The notes beneath the pieces are model-generated. The model searched no databases. It saw only the letters and a list, made by a program, of their open reading frames with translations, and was not told where the DNA came from. From positions 1 through 64,000 of the forward strand of contig CAZYSK010000015.1 of the NCBI GenBank assembly GCA_964649415.1: 64,000 bases of DNA. Direction: 5' to 3'. The DNA comes from CAZYSK01 sp964649415. Lineage in GTDB: Bacteria > Chloroflexota > Anaerolineae > B4-G1. Positions 8,782 through 17,004 of the stretch are shown here, one piece after another. Position 1 is the stretch's first letter, and every line of letters starts with the position of its first letter. The translations under genes and the position numbers were made by a program.

Positions 8782-10406
8782 GCCCCTTCAGGTGACTTCG
8801 CCCTGGCATTGACGCGGTAGTGGCAGCCCCGGCTGACGCGGTTGTGATGCGCGGCCTCGGCGACGATGAGGGCCGCTTGCACCCCGTGGCGCAGCCCGAT
8901 CAGGGCATCGTTCAACTTGGTGCTGCGGTAGAAGCCATCTATATCTTGCTCCAGGTGCCTCAAGTCCCTCAATGCGCGCGCCAGTCGCTTGGTCGAACGT
9001 ATGAGGCCGACGTAGTGCCACATGGTGTGCTGGAGGGTGCGCATGTCGCGCCAGATGAGGGCCGGGTCGGCATCCTCCTCCAAGCCCTCCTCCACCCAGC
9101 ATGGCACCTGCTGAGAGTCCACAATGAGTGACGATTCGCGGGCCGCGATGTGGCGCGCGGCCCGGTTGCCCCAGACGAGGCCCTCCAGAAGCGACGTGCT
9201 GGCAAGCCGGTTCGCGCCGTGCACACCGGTGCAGGCCACCTCCCCCACCGCATACAGGTTGTCAATGGTCGTCCGTCCCCACTCATCGGTCCACACGCCG
9301 CCACAGAAGTAATGAGCCGCCGGCACGACCGGGATGGGCTGGCGCGTGATGTCCAAGCCTATCTCCAGACAGCGTGCGTAGATGGTGGGGAAGCGCTCCC
9401 GAATGCGTTCGGCGGGCATGGCCGAAGCGATGTCCAGAAGGACGTGGAGATAGTCGTGCTCCACCATCTCCCGGTGGATAGCGCGCGCCACGACGTCGCG
9501 CGGGGCGAGGTCGCCCCACTTGGGCGCGTAGTCAGCCATGAAGGACCGGCCATCGGGGGTGAGCAGCCGTCCCCCCTCACCGCGAACCGCCTCGGAAATG
9601 AGGAAACCCTCACTGCCCAGGACGGCCAGCGTCGTGGGGTGAAACTGAACGTACTCGGCATTGATGACGTGCGCACCCGCACGGTAGGCCATGGCCAATC
9701 CGTCGCCGCGAGCGCCCTCGGGATTGGTCGTGTAGCGGTAGATGCGGCCCAGCCCTCCGGTGGCGAGGACAGTCGCCCCGGCCAGATAGCGGCGGACGAT
9801 GCGCCGGCCTCGCTCAAAGACGTAGGCCCCGTGACAGGTGATGGGCTCATAGACCGTCAGCGGGTCTTCAGCGTGGTGGGGAAACGTGATCAGGTCCACG
9901 GCGTTGGCCGAGGTGACAATGCTGACGTTGGGTCGCTGGCGCAAGGTAGCGATGAGCGCCTCTATGATCGCGCGTCCGGTGGCGTCGCCCACGTGAAGGA
10001 TGCGCGGGCACGTGTGGGCCCCCTCCCGCCCGAACGCCGGGCTACCATCAGGATTGCGATCGAAGGAAACACCGGCGGTCTCTACGAGCACCTGCTGCAC
10101 CAGGCGCGGCCCCTCCTCCGCGATGATGCGGGCGGCCGGCGGCAGACTGAGGCTGCCGCCGGCCGCCAGGATGTCTTGGACGATCAGATCCGTGCTGTCC
10201 CCCTCACCCAGCGTGACGATGCCCCCCTGAGCGTAGCGGGTGTTGCTCTCCTCCGCGTCCACCGCACGGGTGACCAGCGTGACCTGCCGCTGGCGATCCT
10301 GAGCCAGCCGGAGGGCAGCCGACGCGCCGGCCACGCCGCAGCCAATCACGAGGACGTCCGTCTGAACCGGGCTTGTCTCAGCGCAGGGTCTTCGACCGGA
10401 ATTCAC
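8757..10406 (-). CDS. nadB: L-aspartate oxidase
   Basis: FAD-dependent oxidase that converts L-aspartate to iminoaspartate, first step of de novo NAD synthesis. It has the Rossmann motif VLVIGCGVAGASAA near the N-terminus, the substrate loop SNTRYAQGGI, ARGDGLAMAYRAGAHV and the catalytic-domain motif FHPTTL. The C-terminal helical domain (RDLRHLEQDI, LNDALIGLRHGVQAALIVAEAA) is also present. I place the start at the GTG at 10406, preceded by GGAGGT and overlapping the upstream TGA as GTGA, giving 549 aa; the longer open frame upstream lacks family similarity. The overlap implies translational coupling to nadC-nadA, which supplies the next two activities. The last residues are encoded by an octamer repeat. 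Confidence 0.93.
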   Translation of the reverse strand: MNSGRRPCAETSPVQTDVLVIGCGVAGASAALRLAQDRQRQVTLVTRAVDAEESNTRYAQGGIVTLGEGDSTDLIVQDILAAGGSLSLPPAARIIAEEGPRLVQQVLVETAGVSFDRNPDGSPAFGREGAHTCPRILHVGDATGRAIIEALIATLRQRPNVSIVTSANAVDLITFPHHAEDPLTVYEPITCHGAYVFERGRRIVRRYLAGATVLATGGLGRIYRYTTNPEGARGDGLAMAYRAGAHVINAEYVQFHPTTLAVLGSEGFLISEAVRGEGGRLLTPDGRSFMADYAPKWGDLAPRDVVARAIHREMVEHDYLHVLLDIASAMPAERIRERFPTIYARCLEIGLDITRQPIPVVPAAHYFCGGVWTDEWGRTTIDNLYAVGEVACTGVHGANRLASTSLLEGLVWGNRAARHIAARESSLIVDSQQVPCWVEEGLEEDADPALIWRDMRTLQHTMWHYVGLIRSTKRLARALRDLRHLEQDIDGFYRSTKLNDALIGLRHGVQAALIVAEAAHHNRVSRGCHYRVNARAKSPEGATGKPVYW

Positions 10407-12340
10407 GGGCTCACCTCCAACATGCGCTCCAGCGCCACCCGCGCGAGCCGAGCGACGTCGGGGGGCACGGTGACCAGGTTGACCGTCTCCCCTCTTTGCA
10501 GCCCTTCCAGCACGCGAGCGAGCTTGTCCGGCGTGATCAGGTTCATCGTCCGGCAATAACTCGGCTCGGGGGAGAGGGAAACGATCAATTGCTCCGGGTG
10601 CCCGTGCTTGAGCCGGTTGACCAGGTTGAACTCCGTGCCGATGGCCCACTGGGTGCCGGGGGGAGATTCCTCCACGCGGCGGACGATGTAGGCGGTAGAC
10701 CCCGCCTCGTCGGCCAGGTCAACGACCTCCATCTTGCACTCCGGATGGACGATAACCCGGATGCCCGGCACACGGGCGCGCCAGGCAGCCACGTGCGCAG
10801 GGAGAAAACGCTGGTGGACGTCGCACCAGCCCTGCCAGAGGTAAACCCTGGCCCGCCGGAGGGCGTCCTCGTCGTGTCCACCGAAGCGCTGACGCGGATC
10901 CCAAAGCAGCATCTCCTGCAGCGGAATGCCAGCGCGCTTGGCCGTGTTCCGGCCCAGATGCTGGTCCGGGAAGAAGAGAACGCGCGGCCGCTGCTCAAGC
11001 GCCCACGCCAGGATCGCCTGCGCGTTCGAAGAGGTGCACACCGACCCGCCGTGCTGCCCGCAGAAGGCCTTCAGATCCGCGGCCGAGTTGACGTAGGTCA
11101 CCGGCATCACCTCGCGCTCGACGTCCATCACCTCGCCGAGCTGTGCCCAGGCCCGCTCCACGTCCGCCCGGTCGGCCATCTCCGCCAGGTAGCAGCCAGC
11201 CTCGCGATCGGGCAGCAGCACCGTCTGGTCGGGCTGGGCCAGGATGGCGGCTGTCTCGGCCATGAAATGCACGCCACAGAAAACGATGGCGCGTGCCTGA
11301 CGGCAGTTCGCCGCGTCTCGGGACAACTTGAGCGAGTCGCCACGAAAGTCAGCGAACTGAATGACGTCATCCCGTTGATAGTGATGGCCCAGGATCACCA
11401 CAGATTCACCAAGGGCGGCCTTGGCCTCGCGTACGCGGTCCTCGCTCGCCGCAGACCCGATAGATTCCGGCGAACCCGTCAGATCCTCCGGATTCGAGAC
11501 TAGCATGCTCAGATCCAGTGCCGCGGCAGAATGGGTCAAGGCGCCGACGGAGATGTAGTCCACGCCCGTAGCCGCCACGGCGGCCACGCGCTCCAGCGTG
11601 ACGCCGCCGGAGGCCTCCAACGCCACCCGTCCATCGGTCAACTGTACCGCGGCACGCATCTCGTCGAGATCCATGTTGTCCAGCATGATGCGATCCACGT
11701 CAAGCACCAGTGCCTCGCGCAACTCGGGCACGTCCTTGACCTCGACCTCGACGGGCAGCTCAGGATGAACGGAACGGGCGCGCTCGACAGCGGCGGTGAC
11801 GGAGCCGGCGGACTCGATGTGGTTGTCCTTGACCAGCAGCATATCGCTCAGGCTCATGCGGTGGTTGTGTCCACCGCCCATCCGCACAGCATACTTGTCA
11901 AGCACGCGATATCCCGGACGGGTCTTGCGCGTGTCCAGAATAGTCGCCCCTGTTCCGGCAACCGCGTCCACGAAGGACCGGGTGAGGGTGGCGATGCCGG
12001 ATAGGTGCTGCAGGAAATTGAGCGCCATCCGCTCCGCGGCCAGGACCCCCCGCCCTGGTCCAATGACCTCGGCGACCAGGTCGCCAGGGGAAACACGCTC
12101 CCCGTCCTGGACGTGGGGGATAAAGGACGATGCCGGAGTGACGCTGGAGAAGATCTCCGCGGCCACAGGCAGGCCGGCGATGACGCCCGAAGCCTTGGCC
12201 AGGATACGCCCGTGGAGCGTCAAATCGGCCGGCAACACCGCCTCGGAGGTCGCGTCGCCCGGCCCGATGTCCTCGGCGATAGCCAACGCGATGAGCGGCC
12301 TGGCCGCCTCAAGGATAACCGCAAGGTCTGGTGTACTCAT
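10403..12340 (-). CDS. nadC-nadA: Fusion: nicotinate-nucleotide pyrophosphorylase (NadC) - quinolinate synthase (NadA)
   Basis: A single 645-aa frame carries two enzymes. Residues 1-285 are NadC (EDIGPGDATSEAVL, LNFLQHLSGIAT, TRKTRPGYRVLDKYAV, GGGHNHRMSLSDMLLVKDNH, EASGGV), which turns quinolinate and PRPP into nicotinate mononucleotide. A short linker (286-300) leads into NadA (300-645: ILGHHYQRDDVIQFAD, FCGVHFMAETA, HPECKMEVV, SYCRTMN). NadA condenses iminoaspartate with dihydroxyacetone phosphate using a [4Fe-4S] cluster; C355, C535 and C596 are the likely ligands. Both halves look complete, and their lengths match the free-standing enzymes. The domain order is opposite to the pathway order. 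It lies 4 nt after nadE and overlaps nadB. Confidence 0.93.
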   Translation of the reverse strand: MSTPDLAVILEAARPLIALAIAEDIGPGDATSEAVLPADLTLHGRILAKASGVIAGLPVAAEIFSSVTPASSFIPHVQDGERVSPGDLVAEVIGPGRGVLAAERMALNFLQHLSGIATLTRSFVDAVAGTGATILDTRKTRPGYRVLDKYAVRMGGGHNHRMSLSDMLLVKDNHIESAGSVTAAVERARSVHPELPVEVEVKDVPELREALVLDVDRIMLDNMDLDEMRAAVQLTDGRVALEASGGVTLERVAAVAATGVDYISVGALTHSAAALDLSMLVSNPEDLTGSPESIGSAASEDRVREAKAALGESVVILGHHYQRDDVIQFADFRGDSLKLSRDAANCRQARAIVFCGVHFMAETAAILAQPDQTVLLPDREAGCYLAEMADRADVERAWAQLGEVMDVEREVMPVTYVNSAADLKAFCGQHGGSVCTSSNAQAILAWALEQRPRVLFFPDQHLGRNTAKRAGIPLQEMLLWDPRQRFGGHDEDALRRARVYLWQGWCDVHQRFLPAHVAAWRARVPGIRVIVHPECKMEVVDLADEAGSTAYIVRRVEESPPGTQWAIGTEFNLVNRLKHGHPEQLIVSLSPEPSYCRTMNLITPDKLARVLEGLQRGETVNLVTVPPDVARLARVALERMLEVSP

Positions 12341-12344
12341 CCGT

Positions 12345-13091
12345 CTACTCCTCGTCCAACGGGCAGATCGGCGGCATGAGGCGCTTGTGCGCCGAGCGAG
12401 CGATCATCCCCTGGACCTTATCCAGCGCAGCAGGTTCGACGCCGGACGCGTCACCGCAATCGATAGCCACGAGCACCCGATCCAATTCCCGATAGGTGAT
12501 GCCCATCTCTCCCTCGTCCGTCTGGCCGGGCCAGAGCCCTGCGGTGGGCGGCCGCTCGACGACCTCGCGCGGCACACCCAGTTCACGGGCCAGTTCCCAA
12601 ACCTCGGTCTTGTACAGCCCTCCCAGCGGCAGCAGGTCCGCCCCCCCATCCCCATACTTGGTGAAGTAACCAACCGCGATCTCCGTCCGGTTGCCTGAGC
12701 CCAAGACCAGGCAGTTGTGAGATTGAGCCAGGTAGTACAGGACGGTCATCCGCAGGCGCGGCTTGACGTTGGCAGCGGCGAGGGTGTGGTCATAGGCCGG
12801 CAGCGCAGCCATCAGCGCGTCATACGGCCCGCTCAGATCCACCGTGACGGTGAGAATGGAGAACGTATCGGCCACAAGCTGGCCCAGCGTTGCGTCCTGA
12901 GGCTGCGAGTGGCTGGGCATCAGGGCGGCCAGCGTGTGCTCAGGGCCAACCGCACGCGTCGCCAGCGCGGCGGTCGCCGCAGAGTCTACCCCGCCACTGA
13001 GGCCAAATACGAAGCCAGCGGCGCCAGCGGCGGACAGCCGCTCACGGAGCCAAGCGGCGATTTGGTCAGCGATCCCGTCAGGTAGAGTCAT
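12345..13091 (-). CDS. nadE: NAD(+) synthetase, ammonia-dependent form
   Basis: The 248-aa protein adenylates and amidates nicotinate adenine dinucleotide to NAD+. The ATP pyrophosphatase loop is FGLSGGVDSAA, followed by MPSHSQP, the NRTEIAVGYFTKYGDGGADLLPL block and KTEVWELARELGVP, all typical of NadE. It lacks a glutaminase domain, so free ammonia or a separate amidotransferase is needed. Ninety-six bases separate it from pncA upstream, with a 6-bp stem (CCCCGA/TCGGGG, 13126-13141) in the gap but no T-run. It is probably co-transcribed with pncA. Confidence 0.93.
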   Translation of the reverse strand: MTLPDGIADQIAAWLRERLSAAGAAGFVFGLSGGVDSAATAALATRAVGPEHTLAALMPSHSQPQDATLGQLVADTFSILTVTVDLSGPYDALMAALPAYDHTLAAANVKPRLRMTVLYYLAQSHNCLVLGSGNRTEIAVGYFTKYGDGGADLLPLGGLYKTEVWELARELGVPREVVERPPTAGLWPGQTDEGEMGITYRELDRVLVAIDCGDASGVEPAALDKVQGMIARSAHKRLMPPICPLDEE

Positions 13092-13187
13092 CCGTAGCTC
13101 CTTGTCATATCGAGTTAGCTGGGCGCCCCGACCTATCGGGGTTCCAGATCAGGAACGAAACTTGTAGCTCCATACTCGCGGCTGAGC

Positions 13188-13886
13188 CTATGAGAGGGAA
13201 GCCACAACCTCAACGCCATTGAGCGCCATGCTGTACAGGAAGACGCTATGCAAGAGATCACCGTCGTGCGGCATGATGCCCAATTCCGCCGCAGTCTCCA
13301 GCGGGATATCGTAGGTCTGGACACAGTCGGCTGGCACGACGACGCGAGCGTCCCGCAGGCCCAGGACGTTGGCGCGCATCCGCAGGTACATCGCCACATG
13401 ATATACGCACAGGTCGGTACAATCGCCAAGGATGACGTATGTCGTGACCTCGGGATGGCGCTCTAGCCAGGGCCTGAGCCCGGTACCAATACTGGAACTG
13501 ATCGAGTTCTTGGGGACAACCATGAAGAGATCGGAAAAGGGCAAGGCCTTCAATTCGTCAATGGTCTCGCTCTGCACCGTCCCGGCTACAGCGTGGGGCC
13601 CAAAGGCAGAGAATTCGATGGCGTCTGGATCGTGCGTATCCTGCGCCAGCAGGAAATGCCGGACCCCCAAATCGTGAGCGCGCCGGAACAGGCGGATGGC
13701 GGCAGGGACGATACCGGCCACGCGAGGACTGGCAAGTGGCCCCTGGTAGCAGAAGCCTATTGTTAAGTCCTCCGATATCAACACCACGTGGGCGGGGTTC
13801 GATGCAACCGTCTCCAGGTTCACAGATGGCAGGTCCGCTTCCCACCGGGCCAGCCAATCTAGAAACGCCCTACTCCCGGCATTCAT
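13188..13886 (-). CDS. Isochorismatase-family cysteine hydrolase, probable nicotinamidase
   Basis: The 232-aa isochorismatase-fold hydrolase has the expected triad: Asp in SEDLTIGFC, Lys in VVPKNSISS and nucleophile Cys in LGDCTDLCVYH. The QDTHDPDAIEF and FGPHAVAGT blocks match the metal-binding and oxyanion regions of PncA nicotinamidases, where His follows Asp. Conversion of nicotinamide to nicotinate would feed PncB and recycle nicotinamide made by KptA. It is the first gene of the NAD operon, and two candidate NrtR sites lie just upstream. The specific substrate is inferred from context. Other hydrolases of this fold exist. Confidence 0.75.
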   Translation of the reverse strand: MNAGSRAFLDWLARWEADLPSVNLETVASNPAHVVLISEDLTIGFCYQGPLASPRVAGIVPAAIRLFRRAHDLGVRHFLLAQDTHDPDAIEFSAFGPHAVAGTVQSETIDELKALPFSDLFMVVPKNSISSSIGTGLRPWLERHPEVTTYVILGDCTDLCVYHVAMYLRMRANVLGLRDARVVVPADCVQTYDIPLETAAELGIMPHDGDLLHSVFLYSMALNGVEVVASLS

Positions 13887-13900
13887 AGGCTCCTCCTTAC

Positions 13901-13918
13901 TTGGTGTTATTTATACAC
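13901..13918. promoter_or_regulatory. Candidate NrtR operator 1 (GTGT-N7-ACAC) upstream of pncA-nadE-nadCA-nadB-kptA-pncB
   Basis: TTGGTGT TATTTAT ACAC lies 15 nt before the pncA start. The same TTGGTGT-N7-ACAC pattern recurs before nrtR at 14685-14702. NrtR proteins are known to autoregulate and to bind palindromes upstream of NAD genes, releasing DNA on binding ADP-ribose. That these are its sites is inference from the shared pattern. Confidence 0.6.
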
Positions 13919-13950
13919 GAAATGCCAGTAAAAAAGAAGAGGAAGGACTA

Positions 13951-13965
13951 GTGTAAAACCCACAC
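13951..13965. promoter_or_regulatory. Candidate NrtR operator 2 (GTGT-N7-ACAC)
   Basis: GTGT AAAACCC ACAC, with the same half-sites and spacing as the sites at 13901 and 14685, lies 47 nt from GTGT to GTGT (50 nt from motif start) beyond operator 1 in the same pncA upstream region. A further ACAC half-site follows at about 13973 (GTATACACC). Paired sites would allow cooperative repression. Confidence 0.5.
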
Positions 13966-13992
13966 GAAGTATACACCCCTAGTCCAGATTTG

Positions 13993-14670
13993 TCAAGGGA
14001 ACAATCGGCGGGCTTTCACCTCCGCCACGGCGTCGTCGCGGAAATGGTAGAGCTTGGCCGGACGGCCCTCCCCGGTGCGGTACACCCCGGTCTCCTCGAT
14101 GACGTCAGCACTGAGTATCTTCCGGCGGAAGTTGCGCTTGTCCAGTTCCTCGCCCAAGATCACTTCGTAGGCAGCCTGCAACTCGCTGAGCGTGAAGGAC
14201 TCCGGCAGAAGCTCGAAGCCCACGGCCGTGTATTCCAGCTTGTAGCGCAGCCGTTGAAGCGCGTACGCCAGGATGTCCGAATGGTCAAAGGCCAGAGGCG
14301 GCAGGTCATACATAGGCCACCAACGGGCCTCGGCGGCGTCGTCGCCAGCGCGGGGGCCGATGGCGGGGGCGGGGATCAGGGCGAAGTAGGCCACCGTGAT
14401 GACGCGTCCACGGGGGTCGCGATCTGGATGGCCGAAGGTGTAGAGCTGTTCCAGGTAGACATCACGGACACCGGTCTCCTCCTCCAGTTCCCGCAGCGCG
14501 GCATCCTCCAGCGATTCATCTATGTTCACGAAACCCCCAGGGATGGCCCACATCCCCTGAAAAGGGGGGATCTTTCGCCGGATCAGGAGCACTTGCAGAT
14601 CGCCATTGCGCAGCGTGAAGATGATGATATCGGTCGTGACCGACGGGCGCGGGTAGTCTTCCAGTGGCAT
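13993..14670 (-). CDS. nrtR: Nudix-family transcriptional regulator of NAD metabolism (NrtR)
   Basis: The 225-aa protein has an N-terminal Nudix fold (ADP-ribose sensing; GGFVNIDESLEDAALRELEEETG covers most of the Nudix box) and a C-terminal winged helix (residues about 145-225: FTLSELQAAYEVILGEELDKRNFRRKIL, GRPAKLYHF). This is the NrtR layout, and the NAD operon next door supports the name. The start at 14670 has AGGAGG 7 nt upstream; the longer open frame to 14799 has no family support. An operator-like palindrome lies just before the start, suggesting autoregulation. It could retain Nudix hydrolase activity, since the box appears nearly intact. Confidence 0.9.
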   Translation of the reverse strand: MPLEDYPRPSVTTDIIIFTLRNGDLQVLLIRRKIPPFQGMWAIPGGFVNIDESLEDAALRELEEETGVRDVYLEQLYTFGHPDRDPRGRVITVAYFALIPAPAIGPRAGDDAAEARWWPMYDLPPLAFDHSDILAYALQRLRYKLEYTAVGFELLPESFTLSELQAAYEVILGEELDKRNFRRKILSADVIEETGVYRTGEGRPAKLYHFRDDAVAEVKARRLFP

Positions 14671-14684
14671 GACAACTCCTCCTG

Positions 14685-14702
14685 TTGGTGTCAACGTTAC
14701 AC
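14685..14702. promoter_or_regulatory. Candidate NrtR operator 3 in the nrtR leader
   Basis: TTGGTGT CAACGTT ACAC, extended by CCA on the right, gives TGGTGT-N7-ACACCA with a symmetric AACGTT core. It lies 15 nt before the nrtR ATG, close enough to its ribosome site to block transcription. The site faces the divergent GAF gene as well. Confidence 0.6.
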
Positions 14703-14829
14703 CATTATACCCACTTTTCGGGATTTTGACAATTGCGCCGAAGTGGAGTACATTAGTGCCCACAGAGGCACATCTACAGGTATACGCCCACGGGATCACG
14801 CTCCAGGTTTTCAGAAACAGGAGGAGCCT

Positions 14830-15462
14830 ATGTCAACTGTAACTGGAGAAACCCGTCCTATGCGCTTCCTCCAACAGGAGAACGCACGCCTGACGGAGGA
14901 GAACCGCCGCCTGACCCGGGAAATCCAGGCCCTGCGGCGGTACGTCACGTCGCTCCAACGGGTCCAGCAGACCGTGCAGGGCTTCACGCCCGAAAAGGAT
15001 ATTCTGTCCCTGCTGGACGAGACGCTTGAATCTGCCCTCCACCTGTTGGACGCCACGGACGGTTCGCTGATGCTGCTGGACGAGGAGACAGACGAACTGG
15101 TGTTCGTCCTCGTGCACGGTGCCGTGCGCGAAACACTGCCCGGACTCCGTTTCGACCGGCGGCAGGGTATCGCGGGCTGGGTGGCCGAGCACGTCCAGCC
15201 CGTCATCGTCAACAACGCCCGTGCTGACCCCCGTTTCCTGCCCGACCTGGACAAGCGGCTCCACTTCGTCACCCGCTCGCTGGTGGCGGTGCCATTGGCT
15301 GCGCGCGGCAGGGTGCTGGGCGTGATCGAGGTGCTGAACAAGCGTTCTGGCGGGGATTTCTCCAAGAACGACGCCAGTGTGCTGGCGATCCTGGCAACTC
15401 TTGCCGCTTCCGCGCTGGACTACGCCGCCTCGGTGGAAGAAAGCGCAGCCGCGCAAGCCTAA
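14830..15462 (+). CDS. GAF domain protein with N-terminal coiled coil
   Basis: The 210-aa protein has a leucine-rich coiled coil at residues 10-55 (FLQQENARLTEENRRL), then a GAF domain (about 60-195) with LLDATDGSLMLLDEET, FDRRQGIAGWVAEH, PVIVNNARADPRF and LVAVPLAARGRVLGVIEVLNK. No output domain follows, so it probably dimerises and passes a ligand or redox signal to a partner. The ATG at 14830 has AGGAGG upstream; the frame is open far beyond but that stretch is antisense to nrtR. It is divergent from nrtR. The ligand is unknown. Confidence 0.85.
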   Translation: MSTVTGETRPMRFLQQENARLTEENRRLTREIQALRRYVTSLQRVQQTVQGFTPEKDILSLLDETLESALHLLDATDGSLMLLDEETDELVFVLVHGAVRETLPGLRFDRRQGIAGWVAEHVQPVIVNNARADPRFLPDLDKRLHFVTRSLVAVPLAARGRVLGVIEVLNKRSGGDFSKNDASVLAILATLAASALDYAASVEESAAAQA

Positions 15463-15477
15463 GGCATAGGGACAGCC

Positions 15478-16467
15478 GTGGCCGATCACCTGAACGCTGA
15501 TCCACTTCCCTGGCTGCTGGAGCCAGACCCGGCCAACCCTGGCGTGCGTTACTTCGCCCTGCGCGACCTGCTCGGGCGGACTACCGATGACCCAGAGGTC
15601 GTCGCCGCGCAGGCGGACGTGATGCGCACGGGGCCCGTGGCGGCCATTCTGGATGCCCAGTACCCCGACGGCTACTGGGTGAAGCCCAAGCCGATCTACT
15701 CGCCCAAGTATCGTGGTACGGTCTGGCAGGTGCTCTTCCTCGCCCAACTGGGAGCCGACGGGCGCGATGAGCGCGTGCGCCGGGCCGTCGAATACTTACT
15801 CGATCAGTCCCAGGCCAAGAGCGGCGCCCTGGCCTCCAACGGTCGCCCCAGTGGGACCATCCACTGCCTGTGGGGCAACCTGGTGCGGGCGCTGCTCGAC
15901 CTCGGATATGGGGCAGACGAGCGGGTTGGTCGCGCGGTTGACGCGCTGGCTCGGTCGATCACCGGCGAGGGATACGATTGGTATCGCCGTTCGGGCGTCC
16001 AGGCCCCCGGGTTCTTCTGCTCGGCCAACTACGACCTGCCTTGCGGATGGGGCGCGGTGCGGGTCCTGTGGGCGCTCAACCGCGTGCCTGCGGAGCACCG
16101 CACGCCAGCCATCGACGCGGCCATTGAGGCCGGTGCCGGCTTCCTGCTCAGCTACGACGTGGCCCGGGCCGATTATCCGTACAAGGAACGCATCAGCTCC
16201 AGTTGGTTCAAGTTCGGGTACCCACTGGGGTACGTGACCGACGTGCTACTGAATCTGGAGGCACTGACCGAGGCCGGATACGGCGGCGACCCGCGCCTGG
16301 ACGAAGCAGTCCAACTGGTGCTTTCCAAGCAGGACGAGCACGGGCGCTGGAAGTTGGAATACAGCTACAACGGCAAGATGTGGGCCGACGTCGAGGAGAA
16401 AGGGCGACCCAGCAAGTGGGTCACCCTGCGGGCGACGCGCATGCTCAGGCGTATCCCTGGAGGGTGA
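15478..16467 (+). CDS. Terpenoid-cyclase-fold (squalene-hopene cyclase-like) protein
   Basis: The 329-aa protein is built of alpha/alpha-barrel repeats of the prenyltransferase/squalene oxidase type: YPDGYWVKP, VEYLLDQSQAKSGAL, RSGVQAPGFFCSANYDLPCGWGAVRVLWAL and a late SKQDEHGRWKLE. It is far shorter than a squalene-hopene cyclase and lacks the DxDD motif, so triterpene cyclisation is unlikely. Such proteins in databases are often mislabelled as nitrogen fixation proteins. It starts at a GTG and is followed 1 nt later by the next gene, suggesting an operon with the DUF3795-like protein. The function is unknown. Confidence 0.7.
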   Translation: MADHLNADPLPWLLEPDPANPGVRYFALRDLLGRTTDDPEVVAAQADVMRTGPVAAILDAQYPDGYWVKPKPIYSPKYRGTVWQVLFLAQLGADGRDERVRRAVEYLLDQSQAKSGALASNGRPSGTIHCLWGNLVRALLDLGYGADERVGRAVDALARSITGEGYDWYRRSGVQAPGFFCSANYDLPCGWGAVRVLWALNRVPAEHRTPAIDAAIEAGAGFLLSYDVARADYPYKERISSSWFKFGYPLGYVTDVLLNLEALTEAGYGGDPRLDEAVQLVLSKQDEHGRWKLEYSYNGKMWADVEEKGRPSKWVTLRATRMLRRIPGG

Positions 16468-16468
16468 C

Positions 16469-16972
16469 GTGAAAGATCAACTGGAATTCGTGACCTTCTG
16501 CGGCCTGCACTGCGACCTGTGCGCCGAGCGCTCGCGCATCCCAGCGCAAGCGAAGGCGCTGCAGCAAGCGATGACCGAGGAGGGCTGGCCCTTCTGGGGA
16601 ACGGATGTACCTGGCTTCAGCGGCTTCTGGCGCTTCCTGGAAGGCCTGCACGCCGACGGCGGCTGCCCCGGCTGCCGTGCCGGGGGCGGGTATCCCCAGT
16701 GCCCCATCCGCGCGTGCGCCCAAGAGCGAGGCCTGGAACTATGCAGCGAGTGCCCGGATTTCCCGTGCCCGCGCATACAAGCGCTGAACGCGATCTATCC
16801 CACGCTCATCAGCGACAACCGGCGACTGCAGGCAGTGGGCCTGGAGCAATGGCTGGTAGAACAGCAAGAGCGCGCCGGGCGCGGCGTGGTCTACGCTGAC
16901 ATCCGCTATCAAGTTGACGACGCAGTTCGGGAGCAGGCATTCGAGCAGCGCGAAGACGACGCGCACGACTGA
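16469..16972 (+). CDS. Cysteine-rich DUF3795-like protein
   Basis: The 167-aa protein has an ordered set of cysteines: FCGLHCDLCAER near the N-terminus, GGCPGCRAG, QCPIRACAQERGLELCSECPDFPCPR in the middle. This pattern is characteristic of DUF3795-type proteins, which probably bind zinc or an Fe-S cluster. The start is a GTG directly after the upstream stop, so it is co-translated with the cyclase-fold gene. The C-terminal third is charged and unlike anything I recognise. The role is unknown. Confidence 0.7.
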   Translation: MKDQLEFVTFCGLHCDLCAERSRIPAQAKALQQAMTEEGWPFWGTDVPGFSGFWRFLEGLHADGGCPGCRAGGGYPQCPIRACAQERGLELCSECPDFPCPRIQALNAIYPTLISDNRRLQAVGLEQWLVEQQERAGRGVVYADIRYQVDDAVREQAFEQREDDAHD

Positions 16973-17004
16973 CAGCAACGCGATCCTATCGGGAGCAGAA
17001 GACA

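Noticed and set aside
9150..10559. Long plus-strand open frame of 469 codons opposite nadB
   Set aside because: It is antisense to a well-supported nadB with full family motifs; its translation is low-complexity with no recognisable domain and no ribosome site.
10407..10649. N-terminal extension of nadB by 81 codons
   Set aside because: It overlaps the nadC-nadA coding end in another frame and lacks similarity; GTG at 10406 has GGAGGT and a coupled overlap.
13126..13141. 6-bp hairpin between pncA and nadE as a terminator
   Set aside because: No T-run follows on the minus strand, and pncA with nadE fits one operon; it may be incidental.
13990..14829. Upstream extension of the GAF protein frame
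   Set aside because: It runs antisense to nrtR and encodes nothing recognisable; the ATG at 14830 has a good AGGAGG site.
15478..16467. Squalene-hopene cyclase
   Set aside because: The protein is about half the length and lacks a DxDD catalytic motif, although the repeat fold is similar.
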